Of a stretch of DNA of 64,000 bases, positions 53,217 to 64,000 are shown one piece after another (within the stretch, counting starts at the first letter, position 1; the number at the start of each line of letters is the position of its first letter). Source of the DNA: Gammaproteobacteria bacterium UBA7449 (lineage in GTDB: Bacteria; Pseudomonadota; Gammaproteobacteria; Pseudomonadales; Pseudohongiellaceae). Position numbers and translations under genes: made by a program. Under the pieces are notes generated by a model that worked only from the letters and a program-made list of their open reading frames with translations, was not told where the DNA came from and ran no database searches. The stretch covers positions 1 through 64,000 of the forward strand of contig DLPV01000005.1 in the NCBI GenBank assembly GCA_002477465.1. The letters are read 5' to 3'.

Positions 53217-55264
53217 TGAACCGATTGAGTTTCAGGAATCTAATCAAACTGCTGAGCATTACCTTTTTCTGGTTTGCGGCATTACCTGTCGCGGCACAGG
53301 ATGACAGCGGTCTTGGCGACATTGTGATTCCGAGGCAACAACTACCGCTGTGCTTCGGTTTCAGTGATGTCAGTGACCCCAGCGCCCTGGCTATCTGTGC
53401 TGCCCTCAATCTGCGGGAAAACGTCAAGGCGAGAGAGTTAAGCGAACAGTGGGTACGCAGCGAACCCGATTCTCCTGCCGCTCAGTTCGCCCTCGCGGAA
53501 GTGCTGCTTACAGTTGAAGGAAACATGCCAAGAGCACTGTTTCACCTTAATCGAGCTGAAGAGCTAACTCCCTATAGCAGTTTGGAGGAAGCCTTCGAAT
53601 CGGGCAATGTGCAGTGGCACTATCTCACAATCAGCCAGTTGAGCTATGTCCATCAGCTAATGGGAGACCAGATTCGGTCTCTGGAATACCTGGAGAAAAT
53701 GGAGTCAATCTATGGTCAGGATGTCGAGTCCTTCCGCGGTTGGCCTCTGATCAAGCTCAAGCAATATGATGCTGCTCGCGCCAGCGCCTACAAGGTTCTC
53801 GAGACTGAGGATAGTGTCAGGGCTCGAGCAAGGGCTTGGAACACCATTTGCGCTGCAGATCTGGCCAGCCTGGCACCGATTGAATCCAACAACGCATGCG
53901 ACCGTGCCATCGCCGAGGACGAGAGTGCTGCTAACCAATCTAACAGCAGTGATACTGTCTATTTGACCAACGCGTCTGAAGTTGCCCTGAGTCTGTTGGA
54001 AATCGATCAGGCAGAAGACTATCTGAACCGTGCCACCCGATTTTTGAATCCTGACAGCGTCGCCGACCCCTGGATTTATCGCCTTTACCTTACCCTAAAT
54101 CAGGGCCGCTTCGATGAAGCCCGGAGTTCACTTGACCGCATGCTGCTTTGGCGCCAACAGCAGGAACCCCTGGTCAGCGCCATGAATCGAGCCGAACACT
54201 TCCTGGTGAGCGCCAGCTTTCTGCTCATAGCAGGCTATGCTGAAGATGCCGCCAAACTCTCACAAACTGCCCTGAATCAACCAGACCGCAATGGCTCATA
54301 CAGTGCCGATGACGCGCAAAAAGATGCCTATGCCGCGCTGATAAACATGCATGCCAATCGGGCGCAGCTGGAGATAGAAAAGGAACAGGGGATAAGTCTG
54401 GGCTGGTCAGAACTGCCGTCTCACCAGCTGCGACTGTTTGTTCTAAGACTGCAAGCCTGGCGGGCTGAACGCAGAGCAGCATCCTTATTTGCCAGCTTCG
54501 ACACCTTGCAGAATCGAGTGAGACCCTACGCCCCACTCGACGTTCATATTCCGGAGTGGCTTGAGCCAGAATTGGTAGCGATCATAGGCACCGGCATTAT
54601 GAACCAGATATTAGACCAGGCCTTGGCTAATGGCGCGTTTCAACTCAATGACGGCTACTATCATGCCTATAAAACTGAGATACACGCGCAGGAAGGCAAT
54701 ATCGATGAGCTGATCAGATCCGCCACCACCGCACTGGCTAAACTGCCGGACCGGGAAATTCTGCTGCGGGCCCGGGTGTCCGCCCGCCTCGCCCAGGCAC
54801 ATTGGCAAAGAGGTGAGGCCGAGGAGGCACACGCTCAGTTCATTCAGGCCATTAGCCAGGACCCAAGCGTTATCCGAAGACTGCAAACCAGCCTGCCCGC
54901 GGAACTCCTCACTGACGGCACAGCCCTGGCACAGCGAGTGAGTGATCTACTCAGTAAATCCCCGCGCTTTGCTACCTCCGATAACGGCCTGGTGCTGAAC
55001 ATAACCGCAGCGCCAGAACTCTCAATTTGCCTTCGCTCACGCTCGGGCGAGGCGCTTTCATGCTACACTAGCGCTGCTTCTGAAAGCGAGAGCATGGAAT
55101 GGAATGCGGCCGAATTGGTCAAAGGCTTTCATACCAATGCATTTGGTCTGGGATTCGATATCAGTCAAGCGCAGCGAGCCATGTTGCTTGGCTCAAGCGT
55201 AATTCTGAGCTCGCAGATAGACCCCAATGCCCAGCGAAATCGCGAGGCTTTTCTGAGGCCCTGA
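53216..55264 (+). CDS. Periplasmic TPR-like repeat protein of the MoxR cluster
   Basis: The 682-residue protein starts at ATG 53216 inside the moxR stop (TGATG) and opens with a Sec signal (cut near PVAAQ-D). Most of the rest is helical repeat (AAQFALAEVLLTVEGNMPRALFHLNRAEELTP; DQAEDYLNRATRFLNPD; RGEAEEAHAQFIQAISQDP), consistent with TPRs. The C-terminus has a CLRSRSGEALSCYT cysteine pair. I recognise no enzyme motif; a scaffold for the transglutaminase is a reasonable guess. Confidence 0.78.
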   Translation: MNRLSFRNLIKLLSITFFWFAALPVAAQDDSGLGDIVIPRQQLPLCFGFSDVSDPSALAICAALNLRENVKARELSEQWVRSEPDSPAAQFALAEVLLTVEGNMPRALFHLNRAEELTPYSSLEEAFESGNVQWHYLTISQLSYVHQLMGDQIRSLEYLEKMESIYGQDVESFRGWPLIKLKQYDAARASAYKVLETEDSVRARARAWNTICAADLASLAPIESNNACDRAIAEDESAANQSNSSDTVYLTNASEVALSLLEIDQAEDYLNRATRFLNPDSVADPWIYRLYLTLNQGRFDEARSSLDRMLLWRQQQEPLVSAMNRAEHFLVSASFLLIAGYAEDAAKLSQTALNQPDRNGSYSADDAQKDAYAALINMHANRAQLEIEKEQGISLGWSELPSHQLRLFVLRLQAWRAERRAASLFASFDTLQNRVRPYAPLDVHIPEWLEPELVAIIGTGIMNQILDQALANGAFQLNDGYYHAYKTEIHAQEGNIDELIRSATTALAKLPDREILLRARVSARLAQAHWQRGEAEEAHAQFIQAISQDPSVIRRLQTSLPAELLTDGTALAQRVSDLLSKSPRFATSDNGLVLNITAAPELSICLRSRSGEALSCYTSAASESESMEWNAAELVKGFHTNAFGLGFDISQAQRAMLLGSSVILSSQIDPNAQRNREAFLRP

Positions 55265-55345
55265 CTCAACCAATTTGGCCGCCCCCTTGATATACGCGAT
55301 AGCACAATCCAGGACCCCTGTATTAAACTACAGAATCTGACCAAC

Positions 55346-56542
55346 TTGTCTGGACTTAACACTCTATCGAGACAGCTAATTGTTCTGTTGGCTGCCACTT
55401 CTGCCCTTGGGCCTGCTGCCATGCAGATCCTGTTGCCTGCCTTGCCGGTAATGCAGGAAACTTTCGCTATAAGTAACGATGTCGCGCAGCTAACGCTGAG
55501 TCTTTCCATGTTGGCGATAGCCCTGGGCACACTCTTCTATGGCCCGTTGTCAGACAAATATGGGCGCAAGCCGGTCATGCTGCTGGGCCTCTGTATAACC
55601 TTCCTGGGTTCAATAGCCTGTCTATTCGCGGACACTATCGAGTGGCTGATCCTGGGCCGCTTCGTTCAAGCCTTTGGGGGAGCGGTAGGCATGGTGTTGG
55701 CCCGCGCTATAGTGAGGGACATCTATGAAGCCGAGGATGCTGCCAGGGTAATCGCAACCCTGGTAATGGTGATGGTCGTCATTCCGATGCTTTCTCCGGC
55801 TCTGGGAGGCGAACTCATGGCGCGCTTTGGTTGGTACTCGGTGTTTACTGTGATTGCCTGTTTCAGCACCATCCTGTTTGCAGTGTTGCTGTTTGAACTA
55901 CCCGAAACCCTAAAAGAATCAGCGCCGTTTGAAGGCGTAGGCGCGATGCTTTCTACCTTCGCTCTGCTACTCAAATCTCCTGCCTTTAGAAGTTATGCAC
56001 TTTGCGTGAGCTTCGTATCTGTGGTGTTTTTTAGCTTTATCTCTGCGGCACCAGAGATTATGGTCAGCGTTTTGCACCGACCGCCTACAGAATATGGCTA
56101 TTATTTCGTCATGATTCCCCTGGGTTTTATGGGAGGTAATTACGCGACCCGAATCCTGGGGAAGCGGCTAAACATCAATGAAATGATCAGCTATGGAGGC
56201 AGCATCGCTATATTCGGTATTGTCATTGCGATCGCGCTGCAGCTGGCAGGCCTTACTCACCCCATCACCTTATTTGCCCCGATAGCCCTTGCCGTATTTG
56301 GCAACGGCATAACGTTACCAAATGCGCAGGCGGCCGCTATCAACGAATTTCCCCAGTTTGCAGGCAGCGCCTCCGGCTTAACCGGGTTTTTGCAGATGGC
56401 TCTGTCAGCGATAGCTGCGCAAACTGTGGCTCTTATCTTCAACGGCACAGTATTCCCGCTGCTGCTGATGATGTTGACTGCCTCAGCCTTATCACTGGGG
56501 CTTTTTCATATCGGCATGAGCGCAAAGTCTCAAACTGCTTAA
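55346..56542 (+). CDS. MFS exporter, Bcr/CflA group
   Basis: The 398-residue, 12-helix major-facilitator transporter has the DHA1 features LPALPVMQETF and the loop 2-3 motif GPLSDKYGRKPVMLLG, plus the GRFVQAFGGAVGMVLARAIVRD segment of motif B. Relatives export bicyclomycin, chloramphenicol or sulfonamides; the substrate here is unknown. It starts with TTG at 55346 and lacks a strong Shine-Dalgarno. It overlaps the convergent selA by four bases. Confidence 0.88.
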   Translation: MSGLNTLSRQLIVLLAATSALGPAAMQILLPALPVMQETFAISNDVAQLTLSLSMLAIALGTLFYGPLSDKYGRKPVMLLGLCITFLGSIACLFADTIEWLILGRFVQAFGGAVGMVLARAIVRDIYEAEDAARVIATLVMVMVVIPMLSPALGGELMARFGWYSVFTVIACFSTILFAVLLFELPETLKESAPFEGVGAMLSTFALLLKSPAFRSYALCVSFVSVVFFSFISAAPEIMVSVLHRPPTEYGYYFVMIPLGFMGGNYATRILGKRLNINEMISYGGSIAIFGIVIAIALQLAGLTHPITLFAPIALAVFGNGITLPNAQAAAINEFPQFAGSASGLTGFLQMALSAIAAQTVALIFNGTVFPLLLMMLTASALSLGLFHIGMSAKSQTA

Positions 56543-57966
56543 ATCTCAAGCTGATTCAACTGTTGGATAAAATCATATTCGTCGCGCAGGCAGCGCAAAT
56601 CCAGCAACAGCTTGCCGTCATGCACCCGCCCTACCACTGGTTTGGGCAACTGACGAAAGGCCTGTGCCAGCCTTAACAGGGATGCATCTCGCTCCCCCTT
56701 CAATGCAACGGGCTTTATGCTCAGACAATAGCTTTCAAGTAAATCCAATGGCAGCGAGCCGGATCCAATCTGGCTCTTGCAGCTGTCGACCCCAACTTCA
56801 GCCCTATTAGCCAATGATTTTTCCAACTCAGGAAGAATACGACGGCAGACCTGCTCTATTTCCTCAGCTCGCCGGGTCAAGTCACGCAGCAAAGGTAATC
56901 GACTCCTTAATTGCTCTGGGTTCCGGTACAGGTCAAGCACGGCAAGCAGCGCCGCCATAGTTATCTTATCGACGCGCAAGGCACGTTTGAGCTGGTTCCG
57001 TTTCAGCTGGGAAATAAGGTCTGCTCGCCCGACTATGATCCCTGCCTGCGGCCCGCCCAGCAGCTTATCGCCGCTAAAGGTGACCAGATCTGCACCCAAG
57101 TCCAGGGTTTCCCGCACAGTAGGCTCCTTCGGGAGACCATATTGAGTCAGTTCCACCAGGGTGCCACTGCCCAGATCAGAGACAAACACGACACCAGTCT
57201 CGTGGGCTATCTTGCTGAGTTCCTCATCCGATACCGCCTTAGTAAAACCTTTAATTTCGTAGTTACTGGTGTGGACGCGCATCATGAGCGCTGTCTGCTC
57301 ATTGACTGCTTCACGGTAGTCCCGGGCATGAGTCCGGTTTGTGGTGCCAACTTCTCGTAAAATACAATTGGCGCTTTTCATCACATCTGGTATTCGAAAA
57401 GCGCCGCCAATCTCAACCAATTCGCCTCTGGATATAATCACCTCTCTTTCTTGTGCCAGAGAATTCAGCACCAGCATCACTGCAGCGGCATTGTTGTTCA
57501 CAACGGTTGCAGCTTCTGCTCCCGTCAGCTCGCAAATAACCTGCTCAAGATGATCATCTCGATCCCCTCGCGTCCCGGTCTCCAGATCGTATTCAATATT
57601 AATGTCCCCAGTGGCGGCGACTTCCATTGCAGCCACAGCCTCCACCGGCAAGCGCGCCCTGCCAAGATTGGTATGAATGACGGTTCCTGTAAGGTTAAAA
57701 ACTGGGGCGAGGGAATTTGAATATCGGCACGATACTGCTTGCGCAATACGACTAATTAATTCGAGCTGGATATCGGATTCAAGAACCCAGGCGATGGTTT
57801 CCTTATCATGCAGCGCGATTTCCGAGCGCAACTGAGCCACCTGATATCGGGCTTCTTGTTTGACATAGGCGAGGTTGCCGGCAGCAGCGAGCCTCAACAA
57901 ATCCTCATGCTTGAGCAGTTTTTCGATGGCTGGTAGTGCTTTAAATGCTTCTGACTGCTGTCCCAC
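56539..57966 (-). CDS. selA: L-seryl-tRNA(Sec) selenium transferase
   Basis: The 475-residue PLP enzyme converts Ser-tRNA(Sec) to Sec-tRNA(Sec) using selenophosphate. PLP lysine K301 lies in FSGDKLLGGPQAG, with NLTGTVIHTNLGRA, TTNRTHARDY and VSDLGSGTL also conserved. selB, usually next to selA, is not here, nor are selD or tRNA-Sec, so the selenocysteine system must be completed elsewhere. Confidence 0.95.
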   Translation of the reverse strand: MGQQSEAFKALPAIEKLLKHEDLLRLAAAGNLAYVKQEARYQVAQLRSEIALHDKETIAWVLESDIQLELISRIAQAVSCRYSNSLAPVFNLTGTVIHTNLGRARLPVEAVAAMEVAATGDINIEYDLETGTRGDRDDHLEQVICELTGAEAATVVNNNAAAVMLVLNSLAQEREVIISRGELVEIGGAFRIPDVMKSANCILREVGTTNRTHARDYREAVNEQTALMMRVHTSNYEIKGFTKAVSDEELSKIAHETGVVFVSDLGSGTLVELTQYGLPKEPTVRETLDLGADLVTFSGDKLLGGPQAGIIVGRADLISQLKRNQLKRALRVDKITMAALLAVLDLYRNPEQLRSRLPLLRDLTRRAEEIEQVCRRILPELEKSLANRAEVGVDSCKSQIGSGSLPLDLLESYCLSIKPVALKGERDASLLRLAQAFRQLPKPVVGRVHDGKLLLDLRCLRDEYDFIQQLNQLEI

Positions 57967-58140
57967 GTCTAAAATTCCTTGCCCCAGCCAATCCGGGATT
58001 CAATAACCTTCTTCAGAAACCAAGTTTCCCCGCAGCATGACGATTCGCAGGAGACCTTGATGTAAAAACTCCGATGGTACTACACTGCTACTCGATTTCT
58101 CACTATCCGCTTAATCGCGCCGAGTCTAAAACCTATAGCC

Positions 58141-59088
58141 ATGACCACAAAGCCCAATGTCCTCGTAGTCAACGACTTCCACCCGGAAACTCTGGAGAAA
58201 CTTGACTTTTTCTATGAGACCCACCATCTCTGGCGGCTTGATGACGCCGAAAAACCAGAACTACTGGCTGCCCTGGAAGGGCACTGTGAGATTGCTGCCT
58301 CTGCTTCCTGGATGTGCGACCCGCGTGTTTACGAACTGGATTCCCTGAAGCTAATCGCAGCATTTGGGGTCGGCGTGGATGGAATAGATTTCGCCGCTAC
58401 TGGTCGCAAGCAAATCAAGGTCACCAACACCCCGGATGTGTTAAATGATGGTGTCGCCGACCTGGCACTCACACTCATTCTTTCAACAATGAGAAATCTG
58501 GTTAACGCCGATCATTTCTCAAGAAGCGGAGCATGGACTGCAGGGCCATTCCCATTCGGCAGCTCGATGGCAGGAAAAACCCTGGGAATCGCCGGCCTCG
58601 GACGAATTGGCGAAGCCATTGTGCAGCGCGCCCTGCCTTTCAAGGTCAATATTGCCTACCATAATCGCCGGCCCAAAAAGCTACCGTACAGCTACTACCC
58701 CACGCTGGAAGCCCTAGCGGAAGCATCTGACATATTACTGTGCATGTTACCTGGCGGCGAGGAAACCGATAATGTCATCAATGCAGCGGTCTTGGAAAAA
58801 CTCGGGCCAGAGGGTGTCTTTGTCAATGTCGGACGTGGAAATGCGGTGGATGATTCAGCCCTGGTGCATGCACTTGAGGCAGGCAAGATCAGGGCCGCCG
58901 GTCTTGATGTGTACAAAAATGAGCCCAGTATCCCTGAGGCCTACACTGCGCTAAATAATGTCATCCTGCTGCCCCATGTTGGCAGCGCGACAGTGGAAAC
59001 CCGCAGAGAGATGGGTAATCTTGTCATGCAGAATATTGCTAGCTATCTCTGCGACAACACTCTCATAACCGAAGTTGGTGAGGGGTAG
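58141..59088 (+). CDS. D-isomer-specific 2-hydroxyacid dehydrogenase
   Basis: The 315-residue NAD(P)-dependent reductase has Rossmann motif GIAGLGRIGEAI with NRR after the second strand, which suggests NADPH. The catalytic Arg is in NVGRGNAVDD, the Glu in DVYKNEP and the His in LPHVGSAT. It resembles glyoxylate/hydroxypyruvate reductases. It is followed directly by a CPXCG gene with a 14-base overlap. Confidence 0.93.
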   Translation: MTTKPNVLVVNDFHPETLEKLDFFYETHHLWRLDDAEKPELLAALEGHCEIAASASWMCDPRVYELDSLKLIAAFGVGVDGIDFAATGRKQIKVTNTPDVLNDGVADLALTLILSTMRNLVNADHFSRSGAWTAGPFPFGSSMAGKTLGIAGLGRIGEAIVQRALPFKVNIAYHNRRPKKLPYSYYPTLEALAEASDILLCMLPGGEETDNVINAAVLEKLGPEGVFVNVGRGNAVDDSALVHALEAGKIRAAGLDVYKNEPSIPEAYTALNNVILLPHVGSATVETRREMGNLVMQNIASYLCDNTLITEVGEG

Positions 59089-59290
59089 GAAACTGCTACA
59101 TCAACAACTACAAAAGTCTACCTGCCCTTACTGCGGCGAGGCCATTGAAATTCTGTTAGATGCCTCCGTACCAGAGCAGGAGTATGTGGAGGATTGCCAG
59201 GTGTGCTGCAGGCCAATGGTGATTCATTGTTATGTAGATGAAGAGTCCACTGACGAAGTTAGCGTCTTCATAAAACGGGAAGACGAGTAA
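59075..59290 (+). CDS. CPXCG-motif cysteine-rich protein
   Basis: This protein of up to 71 residues carries CPYCGE and, 24 residues on, CQVCCRPM, a four-cysteine zinc-ribbon pattern, followed by an acidic tail. It matches the CPXCG family of unknown role. The start is uncertain: TTG 59075 and GTG 59078 lie inside the preceding gene, and no ATG is available before CPYCGE. Confidence 0.82.
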   Translation: MVRGRKLLHQQLQKSTCPYCGEAIEILLDASVPEQEYVEDCQVCCRPMVIHCYVDEESTDEVSVFIKREDE

Positions 59291-59503
59291 TCATTCGAGC
59301 AGGTGAAAATAGATGTAACGGGCGTCATTGTCATACATCATCTGGAAGTCGCCAACCAGGGATTTATCCTTCAAATCAATCTCCGTAAAAAGCTCTCGAT
59401 AGGATGGGCTCAGTGAATTGTAAACAACTTCTTGCACGATCAGAACATTGAAGTCTACAAGGCCACGCTCTGCCGCAGCCTTAGATTTACTACCAGGACA
59501 CAA
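59291..59503 (-). pseudogene. Possible gene remnant (C-terminal fragment)
   Basis: A minus-strand frame of 70 codons ends with a protein-like stretch (FNVLIVQEVVYNSLSPSYRE, DARYIYFHLLE). It has only a TTG to start from and a stop codon just upstream. It reads like the C-terminal end of a lost gene. No parent family is recognised, so it could also be a chance ORF. Confidence 0.3.
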
Positions 59504-59933
59504 TACTCACACTAGCGTTCGGATCGGATACACAACCCGATGGAACTTAATTCTTAACATTCCTAGGTACGTGCGCGAACTCAAACAGCGAGAAAGAAGG
59601 CTGAGCTCAGAATTCAAAGACAGGGTTTACGTCAGATAATCTCAATATAGTCGAATATTGAGGCTTTATAATTTTGAGATTCATTGCCGCGGAAATCGTC
59701 TTGTGGCTACAAATCAGAGCAAACCAGCCCCTAGCTTTTGACAACTAGGTGCATTATTCTCAGCTCCCGCGTCGGGTATGAGTTTGGAGCCTGGCAGCAG
59801 GGCTCACCAGTAACTGACGGGTCCTTTGGCCAGCTTAGATCTCGAATTGACTCATATTGGGGCACCGCAAGGTGTCCCGATGCGTTGCTTGGCGCCTTGA
59901 TTCTTTAAGCTTATGAATAAGTAGTTACGACCT
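59504..59933. other. Non-coding interval upstream of ppdK
   Basis: This 430-base stretch has no convincing gene; a plus-strand frame 59448-59639 overlaps the remnant and lacks family features. It holds an eight-base perfect hairpin CTCAATAT-AGTCGA-ATATTGAG (59641-59662) and the ppdK leader hairpin. Confidence 0.5.
59859..59878 (+). promoter_or_regulatory. GNRA-capped hairpin in the ppdK leader
   Basis: GGGGCACC-GCAA-GGTGTCCC folds into an eight-pair stem (one G-U) closed by a GCAA tetraloop, 55 bases before the ppdK ATG. GNRA loops are typical of structured RNA. No T run follows, so it is not a classical terminator. Confidence 0.45.
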
Positions 59934-62681
<2,748 letters not shown>

Positions 62682-62697
62682 TAAGATCGCCAAGTAG

Positions 62698-64000
62698 TTA
62701 CAGAGTGTTCGCGACGAAAGGCGGGACCGGGCAATCAATAATTGCAGCCACGGCCCGCAGCAACTCGCACTCCAATGGCTTAATAGCCTTATCGTTTTGA
62801 ATAGTCGCTGCGCATGCCTTCAGCAATCGTGGTTTGAGCAGCGGCTTCAGCTTCGTCAAATTATCCAAGGCGCCATTGAGTTGCTCAAAACTGATCCCGG
62901 CAGCATCCAATGGCTCGCCATTCAGACCCAGAGCTTCGGCTCCCACCCGAAACGCCTCTTCCGGCGTAGAATCCTCCTGACTGGTAGCCCGTGCGATGAT
63001 TGACAGCAAGATTTCAATGGCCCCCTTATTCTGCTGAAGCGTGCCTTTACCTAGACTGCGCCGACGATTTGCTTCAAACACATCGTCAAGGTGGTGAAAG
63101 ACAAGCTTCTGCATTGACCATTCCAGCAGGTTTACTTTTTTGTCCAGCTCGATCAGCAGCGCAAAATTGGCCTTGAACAATTTGTATTGCTTGCCTGAGA
63201 GTTGCCGGAGGCTGCCCAGGCATATCTCCAGCAGCGGCAATCGCATTTCAGCTGCAATCTCATCAATACCGCCTGCCAAGCGCTCAACTTCTGCCTGCAC
63301 TCCGACGTCGGCCGCGTCCTGTAGCAGTGAAAACTGACGTCGTCGGGTCGGATCTTCCGGCGCCATAGCGAGCAAATAGACCACTGCCCTCGCCCCTGAC
63401 GGCTCGCGCGCGGCCTCGATCCAGACTGAAGGCAGGCGAGCCAGCAAATCTTCGGCATAAGCCAGATGCATTGGGGAAGGGTTACCAATCTGATTTAACA
63501 GCGCATCAGCCACCAGCACGCCAGTGAGGGCAGCTGGGCTCTTGAGTCCCGCAGCTACACCTGCCGCGGACTGGGTTTCGCCCCCTCCCTTCACAGAGTC
63601 GTGTTGGGCTTCAGGCGGCAGATCCATACTGCCGTCCCAATCGGGAAGTATGGCGGAGATACGCTTTTCGAGCGGCGGATGAGTCGCATACAAGCCACTG
63701 AGAGCACTGTGTGTACCTTCCTCAAACAGGGCATGGCTGATTTCCCGGCTGCTAGGATGCGCCATATAGGAGCGTTGACTATGTTGACCGATGCGCATCA
63801 GTGCCTTAGCGATGCCCTGGGGATTACGGGTGAACTGCACAGCGGAGGCATCGGCAAGAAATTCACGCTGGCGACTCACCGCTGCCTTGATCAGATTGCC
63901 GAAAAAAGTGCCCACATAGCCAATCACCAATAGACCCAGGCCTAACATGACGACACCGCCAGAATCCTTGGAGCGACTGCGAACAGAACTGCCACGCATC
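62698..64000 (-). CDS. M48-family metalloprotease (partial, C-terminal part)
   Basis: The visible 433 residues begin in a membrane helix (VVMLGLGLLVIGYVGTFF) and then carry RQREFLADASAVQFTRNP, which holds the third zinc-ligand Glu of M48 peptidases. The HEXXH site would lie just beyond the right edge. The sequence GIAKALMRIG and SALSGLYATHPPLEKRI continues the peptidase domain, followed by about 280 residues of helical extension not found in HtpX. It is an integral-membrane peptidase with an unusual cytoplasmic or periplasmic tail, and converges on ppdK. Confidence 0.87.
   Translation of the reverse strand, partial: MRGSSVRSRSKDSGGVVMLGLGLLVIGYVGTFFGNLIKAAVSRQREFLADASAVQFTRNPQGIAKALMRIGQHSQRSYMAHPSSREISHALFEEGTHSALSGLYATHPPLEKRISAILPDWDGSMDLPPEAQHDSVKGGGETQSAAGVAAGLKSPAALTGVLVADALLNQIGNPSPMHLAYAEDLLARLPSVWIEAAREPSGARAVVYLLAMAPEDPTRRRQFSLLQDAADVGVQAEVERLAGGIDEIAAEMRLPLLEICLGSLRQLSGKQYKLFKANFALLIELDKKVNLLEWSMQKLVFHHLDDVFEANRRRSLGKGTLQQNKGAIEILLSIIARATSQEDSTPEEAFRVGAEALGLNGEPLDAAGISFEQLNGALDNLTKLKPLLKPRLLKACAATIQNDKAIKPLECELLRAVAAIIDCPVPPFVANTL

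Noticed and set aside
59448..59639. Plus-strand frame downstream of the CPXCG gene
   Set aside because: The C-terminal part (RELKQRERRLSSEF) looks protein-like, but the rest does not, no Shine-Dalgarno is seen, and it overlaps the possible remnant on the other strand. Evidence is too weak to list as a gene.

Overview
The window is a chromosomal segment of a gammaproteobacterium, most likely marine and related to the Pseudomonadales/Cellvibrionales radiation. Gene order supports this. The first ~18.5 kb follows the rplM-rpsI-pet / zapE / degQ(algW) / hisDG-murA / kds-lpt-rpoN-pts block of Pseudomonas and Escherichia. The stretch 33-48 kb follows the Pseudomonas sfsA-aminotransferase-dksA-gluQ-cbrAB-pcnB-panBC-acs block. 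A membrane pyrophosphatase, an AgcS alanine symporter and a DUF4212/SSS symporter pair fit a marine, ion-gradient-rich lifestyle. I see no rRNA or tRNA genes, CRISPR arrays, insertion sequences or prophage genes.

Layout. 1-2.2 kb: cytochrome bc1 (petB partial, petA) and ribosomal proteins S9/L13. 2.4-6.2 kb: zapE, a YhcB/ZapG-like gene, a Nif3-like gene and a DegS/AlgW-type protease. 6.2-10.3 kb (minus): mlaC-ibaG-murA-hisG-hisD; mlaF, E, D and B are missing. 10.6-18.5 kb (plus): yrbG-kdsD-kdsC-lptC-lptA-lptB-rpoN-ptsN-rapZ-ptsO, covering Kdo synthesis, LPS export, sigma-54 and the nitrogen PTS; hpf is missing. 18.7-28.3 kb: transporters and ion pumps (MgtE, DUF4212/SSS, AgcS, H+-PPase) with yjgA, apbC and an unknown secreted protein. 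28.5-33 kb: an accessory stretch with a 54-residue basic protein, a coiled-coil lipoprotein, a 447-residue unknown membrane-anchored protein, a DksA/TraR-like zinc finger, a Cys/Met PLP enzyme and a small Rieske protein. 33-48.5 kb: the carbon-control and pantothenate block. 48.7-55.3 kb: DUF58, transglutaminase-like, MoxR and TPR genes. 55.3-64 kb: MFS exporter, selA, 2-hydroxyacid dehydrogenase, CPXCG protein, pyruvate phosphate dikinase and a partial M48 peptidase.

The most interesting region is 36.8-41.9 kb. A 58-codon two-helix ORF (cbrX-like) overlaps the start of cbrA. CbrA (SSS transporter fused to a histidine kinase) and CbrB (sigma-54 activator) follow. Downstream of cbrB, where Pseudomonas carries the sRNA CrcZ, lies a gene-free AT-rich region. 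It has a near-consensus sigma-54 promoter, two clusters of AAYAAY repeats (the type of site bound by Hfq/Crc) and a 12-bp hairpin. I read this as a CrcZ-type catabolite-repression decoy RNA that would be switched on by CbrAB. A second -24/-12 element lies just upstream of rpoN.

Three pyrophosphate-linked enzymes (PPDK, H+-PPase, acetyl-CoA synthetase) share the window, which suggests PPi-based energy saving, although they are not in one operon.
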